Part shown: positions 1-9,627 of the stretch, one piece after another
Layout: each line of letters begins with the position of its first letter
How positions within the stretch are numbered: the stretch's first letter is position 1
Source: Caldisericaceae bacterium
Lineage (GTDB): Bacteria; Caldisericota; Caldisericia; Caldisericales; Caldisericaceae
Assembly: GCA_027023025.1 (NCBI GenBank)
Contig: JALVXB010000017.1
Span: forward strand, 56,077-120,076
Reading direction: 5' to 3'
DNA: 64,000 nt
Program-made: the position numbers and the translations under genes
Notes under the pieces: generated by a model
Database searches by the model: none
What the model saw: only the letters and a program-made list of their open reading frames with translations
Told to the model about the DNA's origin: nothing

Positions 1-984
1 AAATGTGACTATTGGGGTCTTGCCCGGTATCGAACTGAACGCATCGTACTTTATCGTTTTGTAGTAGGTGAAGTCGGTGAAAAAGTCGTGGAATTGATTC
101 GTCTTAAGGTAAAGAAAATCTCCTCTTATGCCGACGAATTTTTCTGGCCCAAATAAAGTATCCGAACCTATGGGTTCAAGATAGATCGTACTTTTAGCCA
201 TTCCAGAGGTAATGCCAAAGTTATTAGTTTGGAAGATGGGAAATAATTTTTGTTTTCCGTTCTCTACTTTCCACTTTCTTCCGTCAAAGTAAGCATAGTG
301 AAGTCCGGATAAGTAAAGCGGAGGCGTGAAATTTTTTGCTACTACCCTCATAACAATTTGGTTATTTAAGTCTACTTTTCCTTTTTCTATAACTACTTGC
401 TTTGAAAACCCGCTCTGTGTGTTGGCTCTGAGGTTTATACCGTGCAGATATCCTAATGACAGACGGGGTATTGAGAAAAATACGGCAAGTGCAAATAGCA
501 TAGATAGTATAGAAAATGCCGATACGAAGAGAACGAGTTTACGACTAAGAACAATATTCTCTTTGAACTGGGATAGGATGAGCATTAGTGAACCTAGCAC
601 GAGGAATAAGTATAGAAGAATTACGAAGCTTATTGATATCGTTGAAACAGAAGTAAGTAAAATTAATAATATACTTACTATGAATATTTCGTAATAATCC
701 CTTGCTTTCTTTTCTAATACAAACTTTGCCGTCATTACGATGATGAGTAGCGTTGAAAGCACATAGAACAGTTCGAGGCTCAACAATATTGCTAAGATAA
801 AGTAAATGAGAGGTAATGCTTCTATTGTCTTTTTAAGCATATTGTTTTTTATTTTTCCTTCGATAGGTATTAACAGTATTAAAATTGCTGCTGCAATAAG
901 AAAGTGCTTGTCGGTTAAACTAACGAACATTATAGAAATAAGAATAAAAAGTAATGCCGTGTATATACGAGCGTCTTTATACAT
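1..984 (-). CDS. Transglutaminase-like membrane protein, DUF3488/TgpA type (3' part outside window)
   Basis: This gene is absent from the ORF track because its reading frame runs off the window edge; I translated it by hand. It opens with ATG at 984, overlapping the DUF58 stop by 8 bp, and stays open for 328 codons. The first ~160 residues are a series of hydrophobic helices separated by short loops, followed by an extracytoplasmic region with LSGLHYAYFDGRKWK, which resembles the conserved YDG.W segment just before the transglutaminase core in TgpA/DUF3488 proteins. The catalytic Cys-His-Asp part would lie outside the window. MoxR-DUF58-transglutaminase is a common gene trio, which supports the call. 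The substrate is unknown. Confidence 0.75.
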   Translation of the reverse strand, partial: MYKDARIYTALLFILISIMFVSLTDKHFLIAAAILILLIPIEGKIKNNMLKKTIEALPLIYFILAILLSLELFYVLSTLLIIVMTAKFVLEKKARDYYEIFIVSILLILLTSVSTISISFVILLYLFLVLGSLMLILSQFKENIVLSRKLVLFVSAFSILSMLFALAVFFSIPRLSLGYLHGINLRANTQSGFSKQVVIEKGKVDLNNQIVMRVVAKNFTPPLYLSGLHYAYFDGRKWKVENGKQKLFPIFQTNNFGITSGMAKSTIYLEPIGSDTLFGPEKFVGIRGDFLYLKTNQFHDFFTDFTYYKTIKYDAFSSIPGKTPIVTF

Positions 985-1936
985 ATTCTATATCCTCTGG
1001 TAATATTGCTGAGTCTATTTTTTTAATTGGTAAACTATCCTTTAGTTTTACAGTAGATAAAAAATTAAAAATACTTTTAAAGTGTGCGGTAGATTTTGCA
1101 AAGGGAAGTGTAATCTCGGATATAAGTGATACTTTTGTACCACTTTTATAGCACTCATAAACGAAAGAACTTACTTTTATAACTGTATTTTCGAATTCTT
1201 CTATACTGTTATAAAGGTATTTTGAGTTATCCAGTACTATTAAAGCACGGTTGTTTTCTGTAGATGTATATTCCGTCACCATAATTTTCCCAAGCTTTGC
1301 AGATGCTTTCCAGTTAATTATCTTACTGTTATCTCCGTTTTTGTATTGCCTGATTGAGTAAAATTCGTCACTCTCTTGTTTTACCAAACGACTTATTTCA
1401 TTATTTGATTGACCGGTTTTCGCGCGTATTTTTAAAGCTACTTTTTTAATCTGCGGATAAACAACAACATCCCTTTTTAGTCTTATCGTTCTACTCCTTA
1501 CAAAAAAATTGAATGGAAATGTAGATATTATTTTTACGGACTCTAAAGTAAATTTTCCTCGTTTTTCGAATTTAATCTTTAAAGTCTTGATGCTTTTTTG
1601 ATCGATTTCTTCGAAGTACGCTTTTTTATTCAGCACCTCCAAAGTAAGAAAAAATTTTGGAATTGGTGATTTATTAACTATTTGTGCAGAAATCGTGGTG
1701 TTTTCTCCTGCAAATATCATGTCTGGCAAGTTAATAATTACTTCAATGTTTCTTTGGTTGTAGTACGAAAGTAAACCTGAAAGAATAAGAAACGAAAGTA
1801 CCACACTAAAAGTTAGATAAACGAGGTTATTGCCAGAATTGACTGCAATTGCCCCAACTAAAATGGTAAAAAGAAAAAACAACAAGCCAGAGCTTTTAAT
1901 TTTTGTGTTTGTTTGTTTACAAGGGAACTTGAACAT
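977..1936 (-). CDS. DUF58 domain protein
   Basis: 319-residue protein with two hydrophobic segments near the N-terminus (about residues 15-60), then a beta-rich region and a DUF58 core with SDEFYSIRQYKNGDNSKIINWKA-like sequence, the hallmark (R.Y..GD..R.I.WK) of this family. DUF58 proteins have a von Willebrand A-like fold and nearly always sit beside a MoxR AAA+ ATPase, as here, where the start overlaps the moxR stop by 20 bp. They are thought to act in envelope or protein-complex assembly, but the exact role is not established. The start chosen by the ORF track (ATG at 1936) is plausible. It is the shorter of the two DUF58 proteins in the window. Confidence 0.85.
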   Translation of the reverse strand: MFKFPCKQTNTKIKSSGLLFFLFTILVGAIAVNSGNNLVYLTFSVVLSFLILSGLLSYYNQRNIEVIINLPDMIFAGENTTISAQIVNKSPIPKFFLTLEVLNKKAYFEEIDQKSIKTLKIKFEKRGKFTLESVKIISTFPFNFFVRSRTIRLKRDVVVYPQIKKVALKIRAKTGQSNNEISRLVKQESDEFYSIRQYKNGDNSKIINWKASAKLGKIMVTEYTSTENNRALIVLDNSKYLYNSIEEFENTVIKVSSFVYECYKSGTKVSLISEITLPFAKSTAHFKSIFNFLSTVKLKDSLPIKKIDSAILPEDIEYV

Positions 1937-2840
1937 TTTGTAGTATTTGGTGAATTATTTCTTTTGCAAATCTTCGTTCCGTTTCCTTTAGTACTATTCT
2001 ATGAGAAAGTACTGCAGGTGCAACTGTTTTTACATCGTCTGGTACTACAAAATTTCTCTCGCTTATGTATGCATAACCTTTGGCTGCTCTTACGAAGTCA
2101 ATGCTTCCTCTGATACTTACACCTATCCTTATAAATCTGTTGTTCCTCGTTTCTCTTACAATTCGCATAATGTAGTCTATAATGGAATCTTCTGTGTATA
2201 TACTTTTTACGGTGCTTATGATTTCAAGAATCTCTTTTCTCGTTAACACAGGTTCCAGTTCTGATGCTTTTTTCTGCTCTGACTCTTTTATGATATCTTT
2301 TTCTATATCTTCTGGTGGGTATCCCATTGTAAGCGACATCATAAATCTGTCTAACTCATTTTCTGGTAAAGGATAAGTGCCGGAAAATTCGATTGGATTT
2401 TCTGTAGCAATAACGAAAAATGGTTTTGGGAGTTTATAAGTTACTCCGTCTATTGTAACGGTGCGCTCGTTCATTGCTTCAAGTAATGCAGATTGTGTTT
2501 TTGGAGATGCCCTATTTATTTCGTCGGCAAGGATGATATTTGCGAAAATTGGCCCCTTTTTAAATTCGAACTCTTCGCTTTTTCTTTTGAAAATCGTTAT
2601 ACCAGTAATGTCCGAAGGGAGCATGTCTGCCGTGAATTGAATGCGTCGGAAAATTCCGTCAATTGAGCGTGCAATTGCTTCTGCAAGAGTAGATTTTCCC
2701 ACACCTGGTATGTCTTGGAAGATAAGGTGAGATTCTGTTATTAGCGGGATTAGAGACATTATAATGACATCTCTTTTGCCTTTTATAACTGTTTCGACAT
2801 TATTTACGATTTTCTTTATCTTTTTATTCATTCCATTCAT
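1917..2840 (-). CDS. MoxR-family AAA+ ATPase (copy 1)
   Basis: 307-residue AAA+ ATPase. The Walker A is DIPGVGKST near residue 44, Walker B is ILADEINRASPKTQSALLEAMNE near residue 105, and the sensor region reads FFVIATENPIEFSGTYPLPENELDRF, all standard for MoxR. MoxR ATPases act as chaperone-like remodellers with a vWA/DUF58 partner, which follows directly here. The start overlaps the end of the nucleotidyltransferase fusion gene upstream by 17 bp. A second MoxR lies at 40.4 kb. Known family facts give the chaperone role; the client in this organism is not visible. Confidence 0.92.
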   Translation of the reverse strand: MNGMNKKIKKIVNNVETVIKGKRDVIIMSLIPLITESHLIFQDIPGVGKSTLAEAIARSIDGIFRRIQFTADMLPSDITGITIFKRKSEEFEFKKGPIFANIILADEINRASPKTQSALLEAMNERTVTIDGVTYKLPKPFFVIATENPIEFSGTYPLPENELDRFMMSLTMGYPPEDIEKDIIKESEQKKASELEPVLTRKEILEIISTVKSIYTEDSIIDYIMRIVRETRNNRFIRIGVSIRGSIDFVRAAKGYAYISERNFVVPDDVKTVAPAVLSHRIVLKETERRFAKEIIHQILQNVQVPL

Positions 2841-5439
2841 ACCTTTCTTTGTTTTTTATTATATACGAAATAGCATCTTTTTTGGAATACACTTTCCCTT
2901 TTGAATGTAGATAGGCTATTTCGTCAAAAATCTCTTGATATTGCTTTCCTTCTTTTAGTTTTATTTCTTTAAGGTCTTTTCCAGTAATTAAGTTCCTGGT
3001 ATTGTACACTCTATTGGCAGTTTTTACTACTTCTTCCCTGTATTTACTACCTATTAGTGTGATAATACCGGCAATGAGGTTTTTATCTGTATGCCTTAAG
3101 ATTTTAAATAGTTCAAAAGCATCCTTCTTTTTCAATGCTGTTTTTATCTTTTTTATTTCTTTTTCCGATTTTAGTATTTTGTTGATCATTTTCTTTTTTA
3201 AATCAATGCGCTGCAGCGTTTTAATTATTACACTTTCTTTTTTGTTATGCATGAGAATCAACAAATAGGTGTGTAGAGGATTTGTGCTAAATTCTTTAAT
3301 GTATTTATTTGCGATTTTTATTGCCGTTTTTTTTGTTTTGGATAAGCGTTTGATGTTGAAGAAAATTTTTAGTATTCCTCTTTTTTCCATCTTCTCTATT
3401 GCTTGTGCGGCGTAATCTGCAGAAAGCAACTCTATTAGTTCGTTTGTGATGCGTGAAGAATGCTTATTGGTTAATACCCCTAGTTCTATTGCTTTGTTGA
3501 ATAAAAACTCTGTTTCGGGCGCAAGTTTGAAGCCTAACTTCACTTCGTATTTTATCGCTCGGAATAATCTGGACGGGTCTTCTATAAACGAAATTGTGCT
3601 TAGCGTTCTTATTATTCTTTTTTCTAAATCTGAAAACCCATTGTAAAAATCTATTATTAATCCAAGTTCATCTGGCATAAGCGAAATAGCTATAGCATTT
3701 ATCGTAAAATCCCTTCTACCGAGGTCTTCTTTAAGCGACGCCTTTTCTACTACAGGTAGTACTGAATTTTTATTGTAGTACTCCCTCCTTGCTGTGACGA
3801 AGTCGAGATGGTATCCTTTGTAAACCAGATGGGCAGTGTTAAATTCTTCGTATATTTTAATTTTCTCTCCTACTTTTCCTTCAAGTGTTTTTCCAAAAGT
3901 CGTGGCATCCTCTGTGAGCACAAAGTCAAAGTCAAGGCTTTTTGCTCCTAAAAATAAATCTCTTACTGCACCTCCGACGAGATATACCTTTTGGCCTGTT
4001 TGTTCTGCGCATTTCCCTATAAGATGTAATAATTCGCTTATATCTTTTGGAAAAGTTTCCTTTATAAGATTTTTTACTTCTTCTTTTGACGGTAAAAGTA
4101 GATTGTTGCTCGGTGTCTCTGTACCAATTCTATTGTTCTTTATAAAGTATGCTTTTAGTAAGTCGCTTCGCGAAATGATTCCAACAACTTCTCCGTTTTC
4201 TTTTACCAATACTCTTCCAACATTGTTTGTAGCCATAATGTTTTCTACTTTTCTTAAGTCGTCTTCTGCATCTACTACGAAAACATTTGGTGATAAATAC
4301 TGTTTTACTGGTCTATTTCGCTTTTCAAGCATCATTATCTTCTCGATATCTCTTTTTGAAATAATACCTATTACTTTATTGTTTTCAGTTATGGGCAGTC
4401 CAGAAAAACCCATTTTTACCATTATGTTTAATGCTTCTTTTATCCCTGTTTTTGCATCAATCATTTTCACTGGATAACTCATTATGTATCTTGCCTTTAA
4501 TATCTGATAGTTAGATTTCTGAATTTTATCTACGAGATACGATTTAATTTCTTCCACAGATTTATCCTTTACAAATGCTGTTGCTGCATTGTAATGGCCA
4601 CCTCCGCCTATCGGGAGAAGTATTTCTTTTACATTGTATTCTGGTGCATTGCTTCTTCCCATAACAAATGTGCCGTTCTGGAATTTAATAATTGCAAACA
4701 GAAAGTCGCTGTCTATTATTTCTCGCAACCTGTGCGTTACGACTGAAAGACCCTGAACATACTTTTTCATTATTGCAGTTGCTATTGAGATGCGAATGCC
4801 GTTAACAGAAACTTCTTCCATGTTGGACATCAGTGATTTAAGCAGTTCAACCTGTGATTTTGAAAGAAAAGGTGAAACAAAGTGCCGAATAATCTGCATA
4901 TTTATTCCAAATATTGAAAGGAATGCTATTGCTTCAAAGTCTTCTGATGTTACGCCTGGAAACATAAAACTACCTGTATCTTCATATATACCCAGAGCAA
5001 GTAGTGTTGCTTCAAAAGAATTCAGGACGGTTTTCTTTCTTTTCAGCAAGTTTACGAGAATTGTTGTGTTTGCACCTACATCCCTGTGAATGATTTTTGC
5101 ATTCTTTATGTCGTTTTCTGATCGTGGATGGTGGTCAAAAATAATAACCTCTGGATTTCCGTTTTTGAGTAGCTCTTTCCCTTCACCGAGTCTTGCATAT
5201 ATTTTTGTATCTACGATAATAACTCTTCCAATATTGTTCTTTATACTATTTGGTAGTTCTCTGAGTTTTATAAAGTTCAGCGTTTCTCCGAAAAAGTTTG
5301 CAAGTTTTTTTGCGCTTACATCGAGCGAGCCTGGATGAATAAGAAAAGCGCCGGGGTATAATTTCCCGGCGGCATACATTGAGCTAATGGCATCGAGGTC
5401 TGCCCCTGCATGCGTTAATATAGCTGTATAATTAGCCAT
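2824..5439 (-). CDS. DHH phosphoesterase - CBS pair - tRNA nucleotidyltransferase fusion
   Basis: 871-residue three-part protein. Residues ~1-310 are a DHH/DHHA1 phosphoesterase-like module: GADLDAISS, DHHPRSEN, EDTGSF and GGGGHYNAA are visible. Residues ~315-435 are two CBS repeats (LPITENNKVIGIISKRDI and a second copy). From ~475 comes a class II polyA-polymerase/CCA nucleotidyltransferase head: LVGGAVRDLFLG, DFDFVLTED with the metal-binding DxD, RRDFTINAIA and DPSRLFRAIK. The same order of domains is known in the large A-adding enzyme of Aquifex aeolicus, where CCA addition is split between two enzymes, so this may add the terminal A of tRNA-CCA rather than the whole CCA. No second nucleotidyltransferase is seen in the window. 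Both tRNA genes here encode CCA, so the enzyme would mostly repair. Confidence 0.88.
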   Translation of the reverse strand: MANYTAILTHAGADLDAISSMYAAGKLYPGAFLIHPGSLDVSAKKLANFFGETLNFIKLRELPNSIKNNIGRVIIVDTKIYARLGEGKELLKNGNPEVIIFDHHPRSENDIKNAKIIHRDVGANTTILVNLLKRKKTVLNSFEATLLALGIYEDTGSFMFPGVTSEDFEAIAFLSIFGINMQIIRHFVSPFLSKSQVELLKSLMSNMEEVSVNGIRISIATAIMKKYVQGLSVVTHRLREIIDSDFLFAIIKFQNGTFVMGRSNAPEYNVKEILLPIGGGGHYNAATAFVKDKSVEEIKSYLVDKIQKSNYQILKARYIMSYPVKMIDAKTGIKEALNIMVKMGFSGLPITENNKVIGIISKRDIEKIMMLEKRNRPVKQYLSPNVFVVDAEDDLRKVENIMATNNVGRVLVKENGEVVGIISRSDLLKAYFIKNNRIGTETPSNNLLLPSKEEVKNLIKETFPKDISELLHLIGKCAEQTGQKVYLVGGAVRDLFLGAKSLDFDFVLTEDATTFGKTLEGKVGEKIKIYEEFNTAHLVYKGYHLDFVTARREYYNKNSVLPVVEKASLKEDLGRRDFTINAIAISLMPDELGLIIDFYNGFSDLEKRIIRTLSTISFIEDPSRLFRAIKYEVKLGFKLAPETEFLFNKAIELGVLTNKHSSRITNELIELLSADYAAQAIEKMEKRGILKIFFNIKRLSKTKKTAIKIANKYIKEFSTNPLHTYLLILMHNKKESVIIKTLQRIDLKKKMINKILKSEKEIKKIKTALKKKDAFELFKILRHTDKNLIAGIITLIGSKYREEVVKTANRVYNTRNLITGKDLKEIKLKEGKQYQEIFDEIAYLHSKGKVYSKKDAISYIIKNKERYEWNE

Positions 5440-6767
5440 TAAAACAGTTTTTCAATACCCTCCCTGGAAACTTTATAATAAATGAGGGGAAGCGGTTCTA
5501 CTTTACTACTTGAGAACTCTAAAAGTTTCAGTAATTCTTTTGCAGCTTGTTCACCCTTCTCTTTATTGTTTGCAAGAATTGTTGCAATGGTTTCTCCTTT
5601 TTCAATATAATCTCCTATTTTTTTAGGGAACATTATTCCCACAGCAAGGTCAATTTTATCGCCTTTTTTTGTCCTGCCTGCTCCCAGGAACGCGGCGAGC
5701 TTTCCTATCTCTTCAGTCTGCATACTCTTTATATAGCCACCCTCTGGAGCTTTTACAGAGAGTTTGAATTGTGCCTGTGGTAGCTTCGAGAAGTCGTCAA
5801 CAAATGAAGGATCTCCACCCTGGGCTTTTACGATCTCTTTAAATTTTTCCAATCCACTTCCGCTATCAATTGCTTTTTGAATTAATTCTTTTCCTTCTTC
5901 GCTATTTTTTGCTTTACCGCCGAGGTATAACATCTCTCCTCCAAGAGTTTTTATAACTTCTACGAGTCTTTTACCACCCTGCCCTTTGAGCACGCTTACT
6001 GCTTCTTCTATTTCTATGGAATTTCCTATTGCATCTCCCAGTGGTTGGTTCATATCTGTAATGTAGGCAACTGTATCTCTTCCGACAGAATCCCCTATTT
6101 CAACCATTGTTTTTGCCAGTGCTTTTGCGTCTTCCAGGTCTTTCATAAATGCACCGTCGCCTACTTTTACATCCAGTACGATTGCGTCTGCTCCTGCGGC
6201 AATTTTTTTACTCATTATACTCGATGCGATAAGGGGAATGCTGTCTACTGTACCCGTTACATCCCTTAGCGCATACATCTTCTTATCTGCAATTACGAGT
6301 TCACTGCTCTGTGCTATGATAGCTCCGCCTACATTGTTTACGATTTCTATGAACTTTTCAATTGGAATCTCTACTTTAAATCCTGGAATGGACTCTAACT
6401 TATCGATTGTCCCACCTGTGTGTCCAAGACCTCTGCCGGACATTTTTGCTACGGGGACGCCATTTACTGCAACGAGTGCAACAAGTGGAATGGATACAGT
6501 ATCTGCAACACCCCCTGAGCTATGTTTGTCGACTTTTATGCCGTGAATCTTTGAAAGGTCTATTGTCTTTCCGCTTCTTACCATAGAAAGCGTAAGTTCG
6601 GCAGTTTCTTTTTTATTCATTCCTTTACACCAGATTGCCATAAGCAGTGAAGAAATCTGGTAGTCAGGAATTTCTCCTTTTGAATATCCCTGGACAAAGT
6701 AATCTATTTCTTCTGACGAAAGTTCTTTGCCCTGTTTCTTTTTTTCTATGATGTCTATTATGTTCAT
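5439..6767 (-). CDS. deoA: Thymidine / pyrimidine-nucleoside phosphorylase
   Basis: 442 residues, normal length for the family. It cleaves thymidine (or uridine and deoxyuridine) with phosphate to free base and pentose-1-phosphate. The signature [12 protein letters not shown] and [19 protein letters not shown] (phosphate and pyrimidine binding) lie near residues 81-127; [20 protein letters not shown] follows at ~170. The C-terminal alpha/beta domain (~345-442) is complete. It is directly preceded by purine nucleoside phosphorylase with a 4-bp gap, making a nucleoside salvage pair, and its stop touches the start of the DHH-CBS fusion gene. Specificity for thymidine versus uridine cannot be read from sequence, so pdp is an equally valid name. 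Confidence 0.93.
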   Translation of the reverse strand: MNIIDIIEKKKQGKELSSEEIDYFVQGYSKGEIPDYQISSLLMAIWCKGMNKKETAELTLSMVRSGKTIDLSKIHGIKVDKHSSGGVADTVSIPLVALVAVNGVPVAKMSGRGLGHTGGTIDKLESIPGFKVEIPIEKFIEIVNNVGGAIIAQSSELVIADKKMYALRDVTGTVDSIPLIASSIMSKKIAAGADAIVLDVKVGDGAFMKDLEDAKALAKTMVEIGDSVGRDTVAYITDMNQPLGDAIGNSIEIEEAVSVLKGQGGKRLVEVIKTLGGEMLYLGGKAKNSEEGKELIQKAIDSGSGLEKFKEIVKAQGGDPSFVDDFSKLPQAQFKLSVKAPEGGYIKSMQTEEIGKLAAFLGAGRTKKGDKIDLAVGIMFPKKIGDYIEKGETIATILANNKEKGEQAAKELLKLLEFSSSKVEPLPLIYYKVSREGIEKLF

Positions 6768-6771
6768 CGTC

Positions 6772-7560
6772 TTAGGCCTCCTTTATAAATTTTTCAACTA
6801 ATACTGCAATTTTCCTTCCGCATTTTTCTGCAACTTCTATTACTTCTTCGTGCGATACTTCGCCACTTGAAAATACGGAATCTGTAATACAGGATATGCC
6901 TAACACTTCCATTTTTAAGTATCTCGCAACAATTACCTCCGGAACCGTTGACATACCCACTGCATCAATACCTAATCTATTCATTAAATTTAGTTCGGCA
7001 ATTGTTTCGTAGTTTGGGCCTGACACAGCGCAATACACACCTTCTCTTACTGAAACATTTTCTCTCTTTGCAATGGATTTAAACTTTTCTATCATTTTAC
7101 GGTTATATGCATCAGTTAAGTTAACAAAGCGCTCGTTACCTTTTTCTCCACGCAGAGGGTTTTCGGCAAAAATAAAGTTTACATGGTCGTTTATTACCAT
7201 TATGTCCCCTACTTCGAGTGTTTTGTTTACTGCACCAGATGCATTAGTTATGATAAGTTTTTTTGTGCCCAATCCTGCTGCAAGTCGGATTGTTTTAGTG
7301 ACTTCTTTCATACTATAGCCTTCGTAGAAGTGTACCCTGCCATTGAATACGGCAACTTTTTTGTTCCCGATGTGTCCCAGTATAAGTTCTCCTTTGTGTC
7401 CTGCAACGGTTGAAACGGGGAAGTCAGGTAGTTCTCTGTAAGCAAATCTTTCAATGACTTCTACTTTGTCCAGAATTGGACCTAAGCCAGAACCAATAAT
7501 TATTGAAAATTCTGGCTCAAAATCTGTTTTGCTCTTCACGAATTCTGTATACTTTTCCAT
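6772..7560 (-). CDS. Purine nucleoside phosphorylase (trimeric class; PNP/MTAP family)
   Basis: 262 residues. Phosphate-binding GSGLG is at ~23, [10 protein letters not shown] at ~75, NASGAVN at ~107, the active-site Glu in [10 protein letters not shown] at ~190 and GMSTVPEV at ~210. These place it in the low-molecular-mass PNP/MTAP family, which phosphorolyses purine nucleosides. The residue that contacts base N7/O6 is normally Asn (ITN or ISN) in 6-oxopurine enzymes, but here the motif reads CITDSV, with Asp as in MTA phosphorylases. It may therefore accept 6-aminopurine nucleosides; this is inference. It sits between a FakA-like gene (20-bp gap) and thymidine phosphorylase. Confidence 0.88.
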   Translation of the reverse strand: MEKYTEFVKSKTDFEPEFSIIIGSGLGPILDKVEVIERFAYRELPDFPVSTVAGHKGELILGHIGNKKVAVFNGRVHFYEGYSMKEVTKTIRLAAGLGTKKLIITNASGAVNKTLEVGDIMVINDHVNFIFAENPLRGEKGNERFVNLTDAYNRKMIEKFKSIAKRENVSVREGVYCAVSGPNYETIAELNLMNRLGIDAVGMSTVPEVIVARYLKMEVLGISCITDSVFSSGEVSHEEVIEVAEKCGRKIAVLVEKFIKEA

Positions 7561-7580
7561 TTAAATGCCTCCTGAGTTAT

Positions 7581-9197
7581 TTATTCAAGCGAAACGAGAT
7601 AATAATAGAAAGGCTGTCCCCCGTATGTAACATCTACTTCTAAGTCAGGGAACATTTCCTCGATTTTTTTTGCAATTTCTTCAGCGTGTTCTTTTTTTAC
7701 ATTCTTACCATAATAAATCCCCATAACTTCGTAGTCTTTCACCATTTCTTTGTTCATTCTTAAAAGCTCTAACAAAACTTTGTCTGGATCCTGTCCTTTT
7801 ATAATAATCTCTCCGTCCATTGCCCCAAGAATGTCACCTTTTTTAACATTTAAGCCCTTAAAAGTTGTATCACGAACTGAATAGGTGATAGCAAATGAAT
7901 GAATTTCTTTTAATATTTCTTTTGCTCTGTTTATATTCTCTTCGAAAGTTTCCTCCGGATTGAACGAGAGGATTACCGGTACAGCCTGAACCATATTTTT
8001 GGACTCAAGTACTACTACCTTTTTATTCTTTGTGAGCTTTGCAGCTTCTTTTGCTGCCAGTATAATGTTCGAATTGTTTGGCAAAATTACTACCTCGTCT
8101 TTTTTACACTTCTGAATTGCTGAATAGATGTCATTTATTGACGGATTCATCGTTTGACCGCCGCTTACGATAAAGTCAACGCCAAGGCTGAGAAATATCT
8201 TGTCAAAACCTTCCCCCTGCGAAACAGCGATTATGCAGAACGGTTTTTTAATACCTTGAACTATTTCTTCATTGTTTTTTTGCAAGAATTCTTCCTGCTC
8301 TTCCTGCATATTTTCAATTCTTGCTTCTTTTAAGTCTCCAAATTGCATGATGTAGCGCATTACTTCGTATGGCTCGTTTGAGTGTATGTGGATTTTTGTG
8401 AGATTCCCAGCTTTTGCTACTACAATACTATCGCCAAACTTGCTTAATTCTTCTTGCAATTTGACAGGATCCAGATCCTTTGCTGACGAAAGGAGTACCG
8501 TATCGTACTTGAATTCAAGTTTTCTGCCCAGCGTTGCTTTGTCCATTTCTTCTATCTCCTCTTCAAATGTTTTCTCAAATGTAAGTTCCCCTTTAAGTCC
8601 TTTTAGCATTCCTTCTACGATAAATACTAACCCCTGTCCTCCGGAATCAACGACGCCGGCTTCTTTTAAAACTGGCAGGAGTTCAGGTGTCCTTTTCAAG
8701 ACGATTTCCGATTCTTTGTATAGTTCTTCAAGCAAGTGAACAAAGTCGTTTTCTTCGAAGCGAAGTAGCATTGCTTTTTTAGCAATAGCATTCATTACTG
8801 TAAGGATCGTGCCTTCTACTGGCTTAATAACGGCTTTATACGCAGTTTTTGAGCCTTCTGTTAGGGCTTCGGCAAATTCTGGAATAGTGATTTCTTCTTT
8901 TCCGTCAATTGAATCGAAGAAACCTTTAAGTATTTGTGAAAGCAATACTCCAGAGTTACCTCTGCCACCTATTAACGCGCCTTCGCATATTGCTTTACCG
9001 AATTCTTTTAAGTCTTTTGGATTTCTTTTTTTTGCTTCGTCAACTGCAGTTTTTAAAGTGAGAAACATGTTACTTCCTGTGTCTCCATCTGGTACAGGAA
9101 AAACATTCAGTTTGTTCACTATTTCTTTTTTATTTCCAAGATTTGTAAGTGCACCCTGAAACATCTTTTGGAACTCAGATAGACCAAGAATGTTCAT
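7581..9197 (-). CDS. DhaL-DegV fusion kinase, FakA/YloV family
   Basis: 538 residues. The N-terminal DhaL-type ATP-binding domain (~1-200) shows NVFPVPDGDTGSNMFLTL, whose Asp residues bind the nucleotide Mg, and GGRGNSGVLLSQI. A middle region (~200-310) leads to a C-terminal DegV-like lobe (~315-538). In Firmicutes this protein (FakA) phosphorylates fatty acids held by a FakB DegV protein, feeding exogenous fatty acids into phospholipid. The adjacent asp23 gene ends one base before this start, and rpmB lies divergently upstream, reproducing the Bacillus rpmB / yloU-yloV arrangement. No separate FakB is seen in this window. The fatty-acid substrate is inferred from the family. Confidence 0.88.
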   Translation of the reverse strand: MNILGLSEFQKMFQGALTNLGNKKEIVNKLNVFPVPDGDTGSNMFLTLKTAVDEAKKRNPKDLKEFGKAICEGALIGGRGNSGVLLSQILKGFFDSIDGKEEITIPEFAEALTEGSKTAYKAVIKPVEGTILTVMNAIAKKAMLLRFEENDFVHLLEELYKESEIVLKRTPELLPVLKEAGVVDSGGQGLVFIVEGMLKGLKGELTFEKTFEEEIEEMDKATLGRKLEFKYDTVLLSSAKDLDPVKLQEELSKFGDSIVVAKAGNLTKIHIHSNEPYEVMRYIMQFGDLKEARIENMQEEQEEFLQKNNEEIVQGIKKPFCIIAVSQGEGFDKIFLSLGVDFIVSGGQTMNPSINDIYSAIQKCKKDEVVILPNNSNIILAAKEAAKLTKNKKVVVLESKNMVQAVPVILSFNPEETFEENINRAKEILKEIHSFAITYSVRDTTFKGLNVKKGDILGAMDGEIIIKGQDPDKVLLELLRMNKEMVKDYEVMGIYYGKNVKKEHAEEIAKKIEEMFPDLEVDVTYGGQPFYYYLVSLE

Positions 9198-9530
9198 TTA
9201 TACCTCCCGTTTGACTCCTACTACGATGACATTTACTTCGAGATCTTTAATGCCGGTTAATTTTTTAATTTTATACTCAACTTGCGAAACGATTGTATTT
9301 GCAACTTCTGATACTTTTATGCCGCTTTGTAAAACTACATAGATGTCAATAATAACTTTTTTATTGTTTATCTTTACTGTTGCGGCTTTGGTAAGCTCTG
9401 CTTTTCCTAATAAGGAAAGCACTTTACCTGTAAATGTAGTGGGTACTAGTCCTACTACTCCGTAGCATTCCATTGCCGATAGTGTTGCAAGCTTTGCAAT
9501 AGCATTTTTTGTAACGATAATTTTACCCAT
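9198..9530 (-). CDS. Asp23/Gls24 family protein (YloU-like)
   Basis: 110 residues: a short alpha/beta protein opening with IVTKNAIAKLATLSAMECYGVVGL, the typical Asp23 start, followed by alternating strands (INNKKVIIDIYVVLQSGIKVSEVA) and ending in VNVIVVGV. Asp23 proteins are small cytosolic proteins associated with envelope stress or membranes in Firmicutes; the molecular activity is not known. It is the first gene of the minus-strand run, directly behind a promoter and the SD GAGGAGG, and its position before the FakA-like gene is conserved in Firmicutes. A second, divergent Asp23 copy lies at 46.4 kb after efp. Confidence 0.87.
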   Translation of the reverse strand: MGKIIVTKNAIAKLATLSAMECYGVVGLVPTTFTGKVLSLLGKAELTKAATVKINNKKVIIDIYVVLQSGIKVSEVANTIVSQVEYKIKKLTGIKDLEVNVIVVGVKREV

Positions 9531-9550
9531 ATCAAAGCCTCCTCGTTAGT

Positions 9551-9578
9551 ATTATATCAAAAAAGTATTGCATGAAAA
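9551..9578 (-). promoter_or_regulatory. Promoter for asp23-fakA-nucleoside salvage run
   Basis: On the minus strand a perfect TATAAT (9556-9551) is followed by an AGGAGG site and the asp23 ATG. The -35 (TTTTCA, 9578-9573, 16-nt spacer) is a poor match. The -35 regions of this and the divergent rpmB promoter abut, so the two promoters are packed into under 50 bp. Confidence 0.6.
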
Positions 9579-9595
9579 GAAAATTTGTTTAAAAT
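9568..9595 (+). promoter_or_regulatory. Promoter for rpmB-mtnA
   Basis: TTGCAT, a 16-nt spacer and TAAAAT, followed by ~30 nt of leader and the strong SD AAGGAGGTC before the rpmB ATG. Confidence 0.7.
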
Positions 9596-9627
9596 ATGTA
9601 GGTTGAAATTTCGACAAGGAGGTCATA

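Noticed and set aside
326-1151. Three short plus-strand ORFs at the window start
   Set aside because: They are shadows of the minus-strand transglutaminase-like and DUF58 genes, which read cleanly with strong family features.
3836-4477. 213-aa plus-strand ORF
   Set aside because: Antisense to the nucleotidyltransferase fusion, Ser/Phe-rich as expected for a shadow frame.
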